From the IMG/VR virus record IMGVR_UViG_3300042384_001249, positions 1 to 44,683 of that record: a stretch of 44,683 bases of DNA; one strand, given 5' to 3'. Of this stretch, positions 17,016-26,804 are shown piece by piece; positions within the stretch are counted from its first letter, which is position 1, and every line of letters begins with the position of its first letter. This DNA is from a virus. Both the position numbers and the translations under genes were made by a program. The notes beneath the pieces were generated by a model. That model saw only the letters and a list, made by a program, of their open reading frames with translations. It had not been told where the DNA came from and did no database searches.

Positions 17016-20000
17016 TGAGCAATTTCTGGGAAAACGACAAGCCAGTACAGCCCAAGCAAGACACCAAACCGAAAGTTAACTTTTGGGAGCAGGACAAGCC
17101 TGCCGACGTCCCTGCCCCTGTCGTAACCCAGCAGCCTGTAGTCCAGGTCGAGACGCAGGCGCCGGTCGTCGCCGCTCCGTCGGTCGCCGATGCGTTCAAA
17201 CTGGCGACGCCGAACGATCCTCAACTGACAGCCCCTGGGGCAGGCGTGTTGCTCCCCCAGCCGCAGATGCGAGGCGTCGGCGGTGGTGTACGCCAACTCG
17301 GCCAGTCCCTTAACGCGGACGCTCCGGTCGTCGGACAATGGGAAAGCCTGTTCAACTCCGCTTTGTCGTCCTGGTACGGCAAAGACATGGCTGCGGCGGA
17401 GAACAACTTCTTCAACCTGGTATCCAGAGAGTCTGAACTGGTTGAAAAAATTACCAACTTCACGCCAATGGGTTACGACCTTCCTGGCCCTCTGCCTCCT
17501 GGTGCGCCGGAATCAGCCCGACAAACAGTAAAGAATCAAGACGTGAAGGCGCTTGAAAAATTGAAGCAGGAACTTGTCGAAGTCCGCGCAAAAATCCCGC
17601 TCGCAAAGGCGGAGAAGGACGAGATGGAAAAGACGATGGCTGGCATTGCCGGCCGAACCGAAGACGTTCTGCGATTCCAGAAGGCAGCCAACGCCCAAGA
17701 CATCGGCGGAGCTGCTCGCGTACTGAAGGGAGACTACGGAACGAATTCCGCAGAAGTCGCCATTAACATGGCTTTGGAATCCGCATGGCCTAGCCTCAAG
17801 AGTGCAGGCATCGACGTCGGCAAGGCCGGCGTCACCTACGCGACTGGCGGAGCAGCCGCTCCTTGGGTTTATGGTGGCGGTATTGCCGCCCAAGGCGGTA
17901 TGGCCGGACGAGACGCCTACGTCGGCAACGCATCGCAGAATTTCAAGGAATGGCTTCAGACCCAGGGCGTTGACGCGGATGACGAAGCAGCCGTCATCGC
18001 CCTTCGCAACAAAGACCCGAAGGCTTTCAACCAGGCTTTGTCTGACGCGAAGCAAATCGCCCTTGCAGCCGCCGGCGCCGAAGGTGCGGTGACTGGTGGC
18101 TTCAGCATGATCCCAGGCGCTGGAAGCATCAAGGCTATCGGTAAGAATAAGGGCGTTCAATGGGTCATCAAGAATGGCGTACCTCTGCTCATCGAGGCTG
18201 CCAAAGAAGGTGCCGAAGAAGCTGTCGTCAGCGCGGCGTCACAGGGTGCTGGCATTGCCGCTGGATCGAAGAAGCCGTTCAGCATGACCGACGTAGCCTT
18301 CGCCGGTACTGGTGGCTTCTTGGCCGGCGGCGCAAGCGACGTTGGCATGAAGGCTGGTGGTGGCGTCTTTAAGGCTGGGTGGAAGGCTGCTAGTGGGAAC
18401 AAGCCTGCCGCCCCTGTTGCTCCTGCCCCTGGTGCGACCCAGCCTCCGCCTGCTGCTCCGGCTCCAGCAGCCGGTGGCGCCGCCGCCGCTCCTGCAACCA
18501 ATGTTGCCGGCGAAGTCGTCCCTCCCGCCCCCGCCGCCGCTACCGCCGCCCCGGCTGCTCCCGCCGCCGCTGCTGCTGCCGCTCCGGCCGCACCAGCTGC
18601 CGCTCCTGCCGCTCCGACCGTCGATCCTACCATCGCCCTCCAGGAGCAACTGAATTCAGCCAATGAGCGACTGTCTAAAGCCCAGGCAAACGAAGCCCAG
18701 GCAAACTTTGACTTTGAGGCTGCCAAGGCGGCATTGGATGACGATCCGGAAAACCAAGAAAAACAGGCCGCACTAAATGCCGCATCGAATGCGGTCGTTG
18801 CTGCTCTTGCCGAACAAGGCAAAGCATACGGAGATATCTCTTCGCTAACCCAGCAGCTTGAGGAAGCTTCAGCTGCTTATAACGAAGCGCAGAAGAACGC
18901 CCCTCCCGCCCCTGCCGCCCCTGCCGCACCTGCCGCACCTGCCGCTCCTGCCGCCCCTGCCGCTCCTGCCGCCGCCCCTGCCGCAGCTCCGGCCGCCAAC
19001 GCCCAGCCGAAGAACGTACTGGAGCAGAGGTTTGATGAACTTAACGAGAAGATCCGTTTCATCAAAGCAGAGTTGACCAGAAAGAAGGCCGAGGTTGACG
19101 CCGCCGCCAAGGCCGGCCGGCCGAACGCTGAAGGCCGCGCCAGCGTCCAGCGTCTTGAGAAAAGCCTGTCCGACGCCGAAGGTACGTTGAAGGATCTGAA
19201 GGATCGCAACGCTCCCAGGTCTGAACTTCCCGCTCCCCAGAAGGAAAAGACTCCGGAAGAGAATCTAGCACAGAAGAAGGCAGAACTAGACGCGATTAAT
19301 CGACAGCTCGACCAGGCTTACCGAAGCCAGCGAGACGTCGATGGCGAACGCATTGCGTTGCTTGAGGCTGAACAGGAACGTATCTCGGAAGAATACGAAG
19401 TCGCACGCGCTGCCGTCGAAGGTAACGCGACAGCGTCCGCTCCGGATACTACTCCTCCCGCCGGCACCGACGGATCGGCTGCATCAAATAATGAACCGCA
19501 AGGCGTCAAGGACGCCCGCGCGCAACTCAAGAAGATGGAAGACTCCGGTCGTGCCGGCAGTCGCCAGGCCAAGCTTCGACGAAAGTATATCCGCGAGTGG
19601 GAAAGGAAGAATGGTCTTCCCTACAGCGTCGAACTTGAAGCCCCGAAGCCGGCAAAGCCTGCCCCGGTTGCGAAGCCTGCTGCCCCTGTCGCGGACGTAC
19701 CGCCGGCTGATGCTCCTGCTGCTGACGCACCTGCCGCACCGGTCGTAGCTACTGCTGCCCCCGCTGCCGCTGCTCCAGCCGCAGCCCCTGCTGCTCCGGT
19801 CGTAGCTGCTGACGCCCCTGCCGCAGCCCCTGTCGCCAAGGCTGACGCTGGAGCAGCTCCGGCAGCCACCACTACTACCGCCCCTGCCCCGAAGCCGAAG
19901 TCTGACCTGGTTACCGGCCTACGCGGTGCAGCTGCCGCCCTCGCCGGCCGCGAGCGTTCCAACGCCCCCGCCCCGACCGTAGCCCCCTCCGGCAATGTCA

Positions 20001-23000
20001 ACGCCAGCGACCCTCGCAATGATCGCCGCTACGCCGGTCTTCGACAGCTTCTGCGAAGTGCTATCAACGTAGCACACAACAAGATCATCAACGACGAGAA
20101 GGCCCGCGAGAAACTTATCCAGGAAGGTCGCTCGACCAGGAACCTGGATGACCGCATCGCCCAGAACAAGGAGAAGATTGAACGCATCCTTTCCGGCCAG
20201 CCGGCAGTAAAGCCTAACACTCCGGTAGATCCGAACGTCGCGCCTATCGACCCGATGGCCGCAGACCAGCAGTACGACTACGACGATACTCCTGCCACTC
20301 CGGAACAGTTGAGCATCCTGGACAAACTTGATGCGGCTGGTGATGAAGCTATTGCGCTTGGACGCAAGGAAATCGAAGAAGGCAGAAGCGGAGCTGGTCG
20401 AGGCGCCTTGGGCGGCCAGTCTTTGAGCGGACGGATCAATATCGGTGTTGGTTATGGATATAAGTTCGCAGCAAAGCTTGGTAAGAAAGCTAACCTTAAA
20501 AACAAGGCCGCAGCTTTGGCTGAATTCGTGAAGATGTTCGGCGAATCTTCTGAAATCTATTTCGATGCCGCCTATGAAACGGCGAAGAAGCTGCTTGGTA
20601 AGAACTATTTCGAGACTACCAATAACATTAACAAAGACGTCATCTCAAAAGCCGACGCCGACCTGGCCGCCTCTAGGCCAGAAGCAAGTACGGCACGCGA
20701 AGTGGAAGCGTCTTACGTCCGTGAAGCAGGCGTATTTGCACTCCGAAATCTTGATAAGAAAGCTAAAAATAAGGAAGCTGCCAGCGATTCTGCTTTCAAG
20801 AAATGGATGGATACCGATCCGTTTGGCGACGCTCCGCAGTACGTCAAGGATAACGCCCGCGCAATCTGGGACAAAGCAGTAGCCCTTGGCGGTAGAAATG
20901 AAGCAGAAGTAACTACCAATGTGATGCGAGACGTCACCGGAAGAGACGTAGACGATGGAAAAATGTCAAAGGAGGAAAAGGCAAAGATGGACGCACTTCG
21001 CGCAAAAATCGAATCCCCATCCCTTCGTCGTCACTTTGACGATGCGCTTTCCGGGCTTACCCCGGAAGAGCGTGCGCGAATCAAATCTAACACAGCCACC
21101 GGCCTGGCCGAAGCTACGGCAGCCCTGCCGAATGTTGATCAGACGGCCGCCGCGGCAGCAGCCGGCAAGGCGAAGAAGAAGTGGTACTGGCGTTCTGCCG
21201 AAGCAATTAAGCTTATCTTCGGCAAGGATCGTCACCGATTCGCAGCCCTGCTCGCAGCCCTTTCTCCGCAGACAAGCGTTGAGGCTAATCTTGAAAATAC
21301 GCTCCGCGTGTGGCGCACTTGGGTCAATGAAGGACGTCCTACTGACGAGGCTTCGATCCTTCGCATCATGGGCAAGTCTGTGATTGGCGATAAGGGCGAG
21401 GATTCGGTGCTGGACGCTTGGAAGAATAATTCAATCCGCGCGCTGTCTTCTACGGAACCGGAAAACCTTACTATTTCCGGACCGAAGGTGAACAGCTTCT
21501 CAATGAATCTGCGGCACATCTTCACCGCAGTAACGGCTGACGCATGGATGGCTAACTGGGCATACGTTGACCAGGCCATCTTCGGCGGAGGTATCAATGC
21601 TGCCGGCACGGACCCGGGCAAGGGCATGGGTTACCTTGCGATGACGTCGCTTTGTCGCCGGGCAGCCGAAAAGCTAACCATGGAGACAGGCCAATCCTGG
21701 ACTCCGGACCAGGTACAGGAAACGGTTTGGTCTTGGGCCAAGACTGTCCTTGAGAAGGCTGTCGCCGAAGGCAAGACGGTGCAGGAGGTGGTAAGCCAGG
21801 GTCTTGTTAATGATAATGACATTGCATCGACCCCGGATTTCGCCACTCTATTTACAGATGATCCCAAATACAGACAGCTCCTCGAAGAATCCGGCTACGC
21901 CGACCAGCTCAAACAACTCGACGAAAAGCGGGTACAAGGTCAAGAGCAGCGAGGAACTGCGTCCGATGGCGGCGCAGGATCTGGTGGAGAGCGGAAAGTA
22001 CGAGAACTTGGAGGAAGCAATCCAAGCACTCCGGGAATCCGGGTTCTAGAAAATACTCCGGAAAACCGTAAGCTGTTTGCTGATCTAGTAAGCAAACTAC
22101 AGGCAGGTAACCCGCGCGGCGCCCAGGTTACGGCCAAGACGGCAGATGAATATGAAGGCCACACGATGGTCATCGCTTTCGACGGAGAAGCCGTAGGTTC
22201 TATTTCTCCGGAAGGCGAAACTACCAGCCTAGTTGCAAGACCAGACGCTCGGCCGGAAGCGGTGCAGGTTCTTTTCCAAGCCGCAATCGATACCGGAAGG
22301 GTTAAGTTCTGTTCGTGCTTTGATACTATTCTTCCGGAATCCTACGCAAGACGTGGCTTTGAGGCTGTTGCCAGAGTTGCTTTCGACGAGAAATTCGCTC
22401 CAGAAAATTGGGACACCGAGACATACGAGCGATTCAATAACGCGAAGCCCGACATTATCTTCATGCGGTTCGTCGGTGATAATGCAAGGCCGCACTCCGA
22501 AGTTCGTGCAAACTTGCCTGTACTCGATTACGCAGCCGCAGAAGACGCGGCAAAGAGAGGAATAAGCGCCGAGCAAGCAGCATCAGAGAAACAAAGCCGC
22601 GCCGAAGAAAAGTTTAAGCCGGAACTCAAGGAGTCCATCGACCGACTGGAAAGGGAGCGAATCTCTAGAAAGATTTCAGCGGCAGACACCCAGCTGAAAA
22701 AGATGATCGAAACGCTGAAGTCGCTCAACAAGGCCATCAAGAAGGCGAAGTCTGAAGGCAATACCGAGCTGATGAATGAACTTGAGAAGCAGGCTGAAAA
22801 GACGCGCGAGCAGATTAAATCCAGGGAATCAAAGAATGAAAAGCAGGTCGAAAGGGAGCTGAAAGAACTTCGTAACCAGCCTGCCGAGAATACGGAAACA
22901 AAAGCCGATGCCGGCCAACAGGCTTCCGAAGCAGGATCTGACGCGACCGTAAAGGGTTGGGCTGATACCGTCGCTCGCGCGCAGCGCGACAAGCCGGAGT

Positions 23001-26000
23001 CTGCCATGCTGGACGCACAGAAGGTCGTCAAAGGCGGAGCCGCGAATTACGCGATCGAGCATATTGGTGACATCCTTCACCGGGTTTACCAACGATTGGC
23101 CCAGTCCGGAGACGATCCTAGCTTCGGCTTCAATGGCGTAAAAAACAAGGTGGAGAACGCCTTGAAAAACCTAATCGGAGACAACATCACAACGGAGGCT
23201 GATTTCTGGGCCAAGGAAAAGGAACAGCACGGCATGGAAGTAGCCAGCGGAAAGCCTGGCGTTCCTTCATGGGAACAGCGTAAGCAGGAAATCACCGATA
23301 AGATGAAGCGGTTTTCAGAAGAGCATGCCGCCCTGCCGGCGGAGAATGATCTGCAAGCCACCGTCAAGGGTATCAATGTCGCCCTTGGCAACCTGGACTT
23401 CCAGGCCGCCATCGACGGTCTGAACAAACTCAAGCAGAAGCTTGATTCGCAGGAGTCTTGGAGGAACTACGCCAAGGAAGTCGGAACTAACACCGAAAAT
23501 AAAGCCGGCGAAAAGGCGCAAAGTACTTCCCAAGAACCGCGCGAATCAAGGGAAGCTGCCAAGGTCCGCATCGAGCTGGAAGAAGCCGCAAAGGGCGATC
23601 CTGCTACACTCGGTGAGCGTATCAAGAATGCGTTGGACGCATGGGAATTGGATTCCCTAGGGCCGGACGATAAGCCTAACGCCAGGGCGTTCTCGTTCGG
23701 ACCTAACGAACTTGCGGCCTGGGGCTATCGTATCGCCAAGCTGATTGCGAAGACTGGCATGAAGTTCGCCTCATGGGCGAAGAGCATGGCCGGCAAGATG
23801 AACAAGCAGAACATGAAGGATATCTGGCAGATCGCCAAGGCGATCGTCCGATTCCCCGGAGCAATCGCCAAGCACTTCCTGGACAGCCGCGCCGACAAGC
23901 TGTGGGAATACGCTAACAAGCGAAAGGATTCCGCCGCCATGCGTAAGCTTGCCAACCTTATCTTCACCCGATCCGGACCGGACGCGGACGCCGAAATTAC
24001 TACCACCGGACCGGACGGCAAGCCTGTGACTGAAGCGGTTCGCAATTCGATTCCGCAGCGTATCAAGCAGATCCGCACCCAGTACGCGAACAAGTACGCC
24101 AACATGCTCAACCGATTCGGTACTGAATTCGCCAACATGACCGAAGCCCAGCGTAAGGCTTGGGACAAGGAATTCCGTCGTGCCGTCATCGGCCTTGACC
24201 CTCTACCTCCTGGAGAGAAGGGCAAGGCAGTCCTTGAATTCCGACAGATGATGAAGGAGCTGCTGGATTACCAGCGCGAAGCCGGCATCGACATCGGCGA
24301 TTCCGGAACTGGATACTTCCCGCGAATCTGGTCCAGTAAGCTGATCCAGGAGAACATCCAGAAGTTCTACCAGGTCGCCAAGGAGATGTATAAGAAGCGC
24401 GACCAGCGACTGCTCGACAAGGCCATCGCTGATATCAACGCCGGCGTCGATCAGAATGCCGCAGACAAGAAGGCCAGGGACAAGAAGTATGGTCGTAAGA
24501 TCAAGACGGACGCCGAGTACCAGCAGGAAGCCAGGGATGACGCCGATGAGAAGATCGCCGCCTTGCAGGCTGCACATGACGCCAAGGACGAAGCCCACTA
24601 CCAGTCCATGGCGGAGTCTTGGGCGTTGCGCGCGCAGACCGGTCGTCTCGACGAAGTCACTCTGAATGACAACGGCATCAACCAGGCCAACGCTCCGGAC
24701 CATGCTGACCCTCGCATGTTCACGGACGAAGAGGCTTCCCTTGCCGACGAATTCCAGGACGACGACATCGATAAGACCGTCATCCGCTACGTCCACGCTG
24801 CCGTAAAGAAATCCGAACTTGCCCGCGTGTTCGGTGAAAAGGGAGATAAGTTCGGCAAGATGCTTGAGCAGCTACAGAAAGACGGATTCTCCGAAGAGGA
24901 GATCAAGCATATCGCCAAGCTGACACGCCAGTCGCTCGACGTAACCTCCAATAAGCTTGAAGGGTTTGAAGCCAAGTTCATGGACTGGGCTAACTTCGTC
25001 GTCGTATCTGGTTACCTTGGGTTGAGCTACATCAACAATCTCTTCCTTGAACCTGTTTCGTACGGTATCCGTACCGGAAGCCCTGCTCTTGCGCTTGAGG
25101 CTGTGGTGCGTACTTGGCACCAGTTCGGCCGCGAGCTTCTGCGATCGGTCAACGACTCAAACTTCATCCGCAGGAAATACAAGAACCGAAAGGAATTCGC
25201 CAGGTCCATGGACATGGCTTTGGCGGAGACTCTCGGCCTTACCCACGTCGAACTTGATCGTATCGCCGCAGACAGCCATTGGGACTTCAATGCCGACATG
25301 GAGGAATCCGGCAGCCCCCTCGCCAAGTGGCTTACCCAGCGTGTGCTGAAGGCCAACTTCATGGAGCAGTCCGAACGCGCGAAGGTTGCCGCCTCCATGG
25401 CTATCGCCAAGGGCCATCTCTCAAACGTCGCACGCACGTTCAACGGAAACTCGTTCCTACAGGAAGTGTTCTCCAAGGCCGGAGTCGATGTGACGGCAGA
25501 AGCTGCGGCAAAGTCGATGCTCCGCGAAGCCGGCGTGGCAGACGCTGATCATGCTGCGTTCGTAGCCTTCGTCACCTCCCTACAGGCGATGAGCGACTCC
25601 GACTATGAGGCAGCCGTGATGGGCAACAGCCGAGAAGCCAAAATGTACCGCCAGGCACTCCAGCGTACCAGCACCGGAATGGCTATCAGTACGGACCCTT
25701 CGATGAAGACCGAAGGATCTGACAGTATCTTCGGCAAGATGCTCATGCAGCTGATGAACTACTCCTACGCCTACTCGCAGTTGGTGAAGGATCGTATGTA
25801 CGACAGCGCGCTCGGTGCGTTCAAGCGTTCTACGCCGACCGAACAGATCAACGCGATGGATCGCGTGAAGTACTTGATGCCATTGGTGGCGGGAGGTTCG
25901 ATGACCGTTATCGCGTCGATCGCCACCAAGGCTTTGGTTGCCTCCGTGTTCCCATCCGACTCCGGAGACGAGTGGATGGAGAAGGATCCGGCAATCCAAT

Positions 26001-26341
26001 TCCTGGACGCAGCTTCCTACGCCGGCATGTTCGGCAAGAAGTTTGAATACCTGTCCCGCATGGTCATCCGTAAGCAGGTGCCTATGGGTCCGATTCCGGA
26101 AGCCGCAGGGAAGGCTATCATCGCCGCGTCTACCGCCATTGAAAAGGGTGGTGACTCCGATCGTGCTAACTACAACGCGTTGAAGTCAGTCCAGCGGACC
26201 GGCTTGAATCCGGCCGTGGTTGGTGCCGCTTCGGCATTCAACCCTGTTGTGGGTGCCGGGGCTAACTACCTCATGCGCGACCGAGACTACAGCGACGCGA
26301 TCCTTGAGGGTCTGACTGGCACCACTAAACCCAAGAAGTAA
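17015..26341 (+). CDS. Giant multidomain ejected virion protein (polyvalent, gp16-like C-terminus)
   Basis: This 3,108-residue protein fills 21% of the genome. Order: two FWENDKP/FWEQDKP motifs (residues 3-30); a Gly/Ala-rich, possibly membrane-active region (250-450); three Pro/Ala-rich linkers (about 463-540, 628-665, 882-992) separated by coiled coils; an HhH-GPD-like domain (about 1386-1620) with ALLAALSPQTSVEANLENTL and SGPKVNSFSMNL, followed by VTADAW carrying a possible catalytic Asp; a GNAT-like domain (about 1673-1826) with RRGFEAVARVAFDEKFAPEN; long coiled coils to about 2200; then a core (2225-3108) with YFPRIWSSKLI (about 2432), FMDWANFVVVSGYLGLSYIN (about 2655) and a hydrophobic segment near 2953-2982, as in large ejected proteins. 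It is likely packaged and injected with DNA. No lysozyme or transglycosylase motif was found in it. Domain names are motif-level calls. Confidence 0.75.
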   Translation: MSNFWENDKPVQPKQDTKPKVNFWEQDKPADVPAPVVTQQPVVQVETQAPVVAAPSVADAFKLATPNDPQLTAPGAGVLLPQPQMRGVGGGVRQLGQSLNADAPVVGQWESLFNSALSSWYGKDMAAAENNFFNLVSRESELVEKITNFTPMGYDLPGPLPPGAPESARQTVKNQDVKALEKLKQELVEVRAKIPLAKAEKDEMEKTMAGIAGRTEDVLRFQKAANAQDIGGAARVLKGDYGTNSAEVAINMALESAWPSLKSAGIDVGKAGVTYATGGAAAPWVYGGGIAAQGGMAGRDAYVGNASQNFKEWLQTQGVDADDEAAVIALRNKDPKAFNQALSDAKQIALAAAGAEGAVTGGFSMIPGAGSIKAIGKNKGVQWVIKNGVPLLIEAAKEGAEEAVVSAASQGAGIAAGSKKPFSMTDVAFAGTGGFLAGGASDVGMKAGGGVFKAGWKAASGNKPAAPVAPAPGATQPPPAAPAPAAGGAAAAPATNVAGEVVPPAPAAATAAPAAPAAAAAAAPAAPAAAPAAPTVDPTIALQEQLNSANERLSKAQANEAQANFDFEAAKAALDDDPENQEKQAALNAASNAVVAALAEQGKAYGDISSLTQQLEEASAAYNEAQKNAPPAPAAPAAPAAPAAPAAPAAPAAAPAAAPAANAQPKNVLEQRFDELNEKIRFIKAELTRKKAEVDAAAKAGRPNAEGRASVQRLEKSLSDAEGTLKDLKDRNAPRSELPAPQKEKTPEENLAQKKAELDAINRQLDQAYRSQRDVDGERIALLEAEQERISEEYEVARAAVEGNATASAPDTTPPAGTDGSAASNNEPQGVKDARAQLKKMEDSGRAGSRQAKLRRKYIREWERKNGLPYSVELEAPKPAKPAPVAKPAAPVADVPPADAPAADAPAAPVVATAAPAAAAPAAAPAAPVVAADAPAAAPVAKADAGAAPAATTTTAPAPKPKSDLVTGLRGAAAALAGRERSNAPAPTVAPSGNVNASDPRNDRRYAGLRQLLRSAINVAHNKIINDEKAREKLIQEGRSTRNLDDRIAQNKEKIERILSGQPAVKPNTPVDPNVAPIDPMAADQQYDYDDTPATPEQLSILDKLDAAGDEAIALGRKEIEEGRSGAGRGALGGQSLSGRINIGVGYGYKFAAKLGKKANLKNKAAALAEFVKMFGESSEIYFDAAYETAKKLLGKNYFETTNNINKDVISKADADLAASRPEASTAREVEASYVREAGVFALRNLDKKAKNKEAASDSAFKKWMDTDPFGDAPQYVKDNARAIWDKAVALGGRNEAEVTTNVMRDVTGRDVDDGKMSKEEKAKMDALRAKIESPSLRRHFDDALSGLTPEERARIKSNTATGLAEATAALPNVDQTAAAAAAGKAKKKWYWRSAEAIKLIFGKDRHRFAALLAALSPQTSVEANLENTLRVWRTWVNEGRPTDEASILRIMGKSVIGDKGEDSVLDAWKNNSIRALSSTEPENLTISGPKVNSFSMNLRHIFTAVTADAWMANWAYVDQAIFGGGINAAGTDPGKGMGYLAMTSLCRRAAEKLTMETGQSWTPDQVQETVWSWAKTVLEKAVAEGKTVQEVVSQGLVNDNDIASTPDFATLFTDDPKYRQLLEESGYADQLKQLDEKRVQGQEQRGTASDGGAGSGGERKVRELGGSNPSTPGIRVLENTPENRKLFADLVSKLQAGNPRGAQVTAKTADEYEGHTMVIAFDGEAVGSISPEGETTSLVARPDARPEAVQVLFQAAIDTGRVKFCSCFDTILPESYARRGFEAVARVAFDEKFAPENWDTETYERFNNAKPDIIFMRFVGDNARPHSEVRANLPVLDYAAAEDAAKRGISAEQAASEKQSRAEEKFKPELKESIDRLERERISRKISAADTQLKKMIETLKSLNKAIKKAKSEGNTELMNELEKQAEKTREQIKSRESKNEKQVERELKELRNQPAENTETKADAGQQASEAGSDATVKGWADTVARAQRDKPESAMLDAQKVVKGGAANYAIEHIGDILHRVYQRLAQSGDDPSFGFNGVKNKVENALKNLIGDNITTEADFWAKEKEQHGMEVASGKPGVPSWEQRKQEITDKMKRFSEEHAALPAENDLQATVKGINVALGNLDFQAAIDGLNKLKQKLDSQESWRNYAKEVGTNTENKAGEKAQSTSQEPRESREAAKVRIELEEAAKGDPATLGERIKNALDAWELDSLGPDDKPNARAFSFGPNELAAWGYRIAKLIAKTGMKFASWAKSMAGKMNKQNMKDIWQIAKAIVRFPGAIAKHFLDSRADKLWEYANKRKDSAAMRKLANLIFTRSGPDADAEITTTGPDGKPVTEAVRNSIPQRIKQIRTQYANKYANMLNRFGTEFANMTEAQRKAWDKEFRRAVIGLDPLPPGEKGKAVLEFRQMMKELLDYQREAGIDIGDSGTGYFPRIWSSKLIQENIQKFYQVAKEMYKKRDQRLLDKAIADINAGVDQNAADKKARDKKYGRKIKTDAEYQQEARDDADEKIAALQAAHDAKDEAHYQSMAESWALRAQTGRLDEVTLNDNGINQANAPDHADPRMFTDEEASLADEFQDDDIDKTVIRYVHAAVKKSELARVFGEKGDKFGKMLEQLQKDGFSEEEIKHIAKLTRQSLDVTSNKLEGFEAKFMDWANFVVVSGYLGLSYINNLFLEPVSYGIRTGSPALALEAVVRTWHQFGRELLRSVNDSNFIRRKYKNRKEFARSMDMALAETLGLTHVELDRIAADSHWDFNADMEESGSPLAKWLTQRVLKANFMEQSERAKVAASMAIAKGHLSNVARTFNGNSFLQEVFSKAGVDVTAEAAAKSMLREAGVADADHAAFVAFVTSLQAMSDSDYEAAVMGNSREAKMYRQALQRTSTGMAISTDPSMKTEGSDSIFGKMLMQLMNYSYAYSQLVKDRMYDSALGAFKRSTPTEQINAMDRVKYLMPLVAGGSMTVIASIATKALVASVFPSDSGDEWMEKDPAIQFLDAASYAGMFGKKFEYLSRMVIRKQVPMGPIPEAAGKAIIAASTAIEKGGDSDRANYNALKSVQRTGLNPAVVGAASAFNPVVGAGANYLMRDRDYSDAILEGLTGTTKPKK

Positions 26342-26399
26342 CGAATCAGTTGACGAATGTTGGGTGTTGTGGGAGGATGATCTCGCAATGCCCAACATT
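26342..26399 (+). promoter_or_regulatory. Inverted repeat and possible promoter at the DUF1599-like start
   Basis: AATGTTGGG (26357-26365) and CCCAACATT (26391-26399) are perfect inverted repeats that bracket the ATG at 26388, so a hairpin could hide the start codon. TTGACG (26350) and GATGAT (26376-26381, six bases before the ATG) resemble other promoters here, but the 20-base spacer is long. Confidence 0.4.
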
Positions 26400-26723
26400 G
26401 ATACCGACGCCCTGGCCGATAAGCTCCACGCTGATCTCGGCCTACAGACTGAAATGGGACGCGAATACCTCCGCGCCATTCTTCCCCTCGCCATGCTTAT
26501 GGACCATAAGCAGCGCGACTACGGAAGCAGCAACATCAGTCTGAACGGCGAGTTGGGTGTCATGGTCCGCACCCAGGACAAGGTCAGCCGCATCCGCAAT
26601 CTCCTCACAAAGGAGATGAAGGGTGAGCCGGCCGCATCGAACGAACCTATCGTCGATTCCTGGTCCGATCTCGCGAACTACGGCGTCATCGGCCTGCTCC
26701 TCCGGAGCGGCAAGTGGCGTTGA
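26388..26723 (+). CDS. DUF1599-type (nucleotide-modification-associated domain 1) protein
   Basis: The 111-residue protein contains the family pattern DHKQRDYGSSNISLNGELGV, then RTQDKVSRIRNLLTKEM and DSWSDLANYGVIGLLLRSGK, with paired acidic residues on helices as in all-alpha MazG/dUTPase-like folds. This family is found near phage genes for modified pyrimidines and has been named Nmad1. No thymidylate-synthase-like hydroxymethylase or kinase was recognised here, so the partner pathway is missing or host-encoded. The ATG at 26388 was chosen over the upstream TTG at 26364. Its TGA stop (26721-26723) is followed in the same frame by the HNH-type protein. Confidence 0.75.
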   Translation: MPNIDTDALADKLHADLGLQTEMGREYLRAILPLAMLMDHKQRDYGSSNISLNGELGVMVRTQDKVSRIRNLLTKEMKGEPAASNEPIVDSWSDLANYGVIGLLLRSGKWR

Positions 26724-26804
26724 ACGCCCATCCGTAGCGGCGCCGATAAGGCGGCTTGGATAAAGCAATACCGGACGGACAATCCGGCGAGATACCTTCT
26801 CTGT

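Noticed and set aside
18400-19990. Repetitive Ala/Pro-coding DNA (GCTCCTGCCGCC-like) considered as CRISPR or tandem repeat element
   Set aside because: Imperfect, all in coding frame, and translates to Pro/Ala linkers; no unique spacers of even length.
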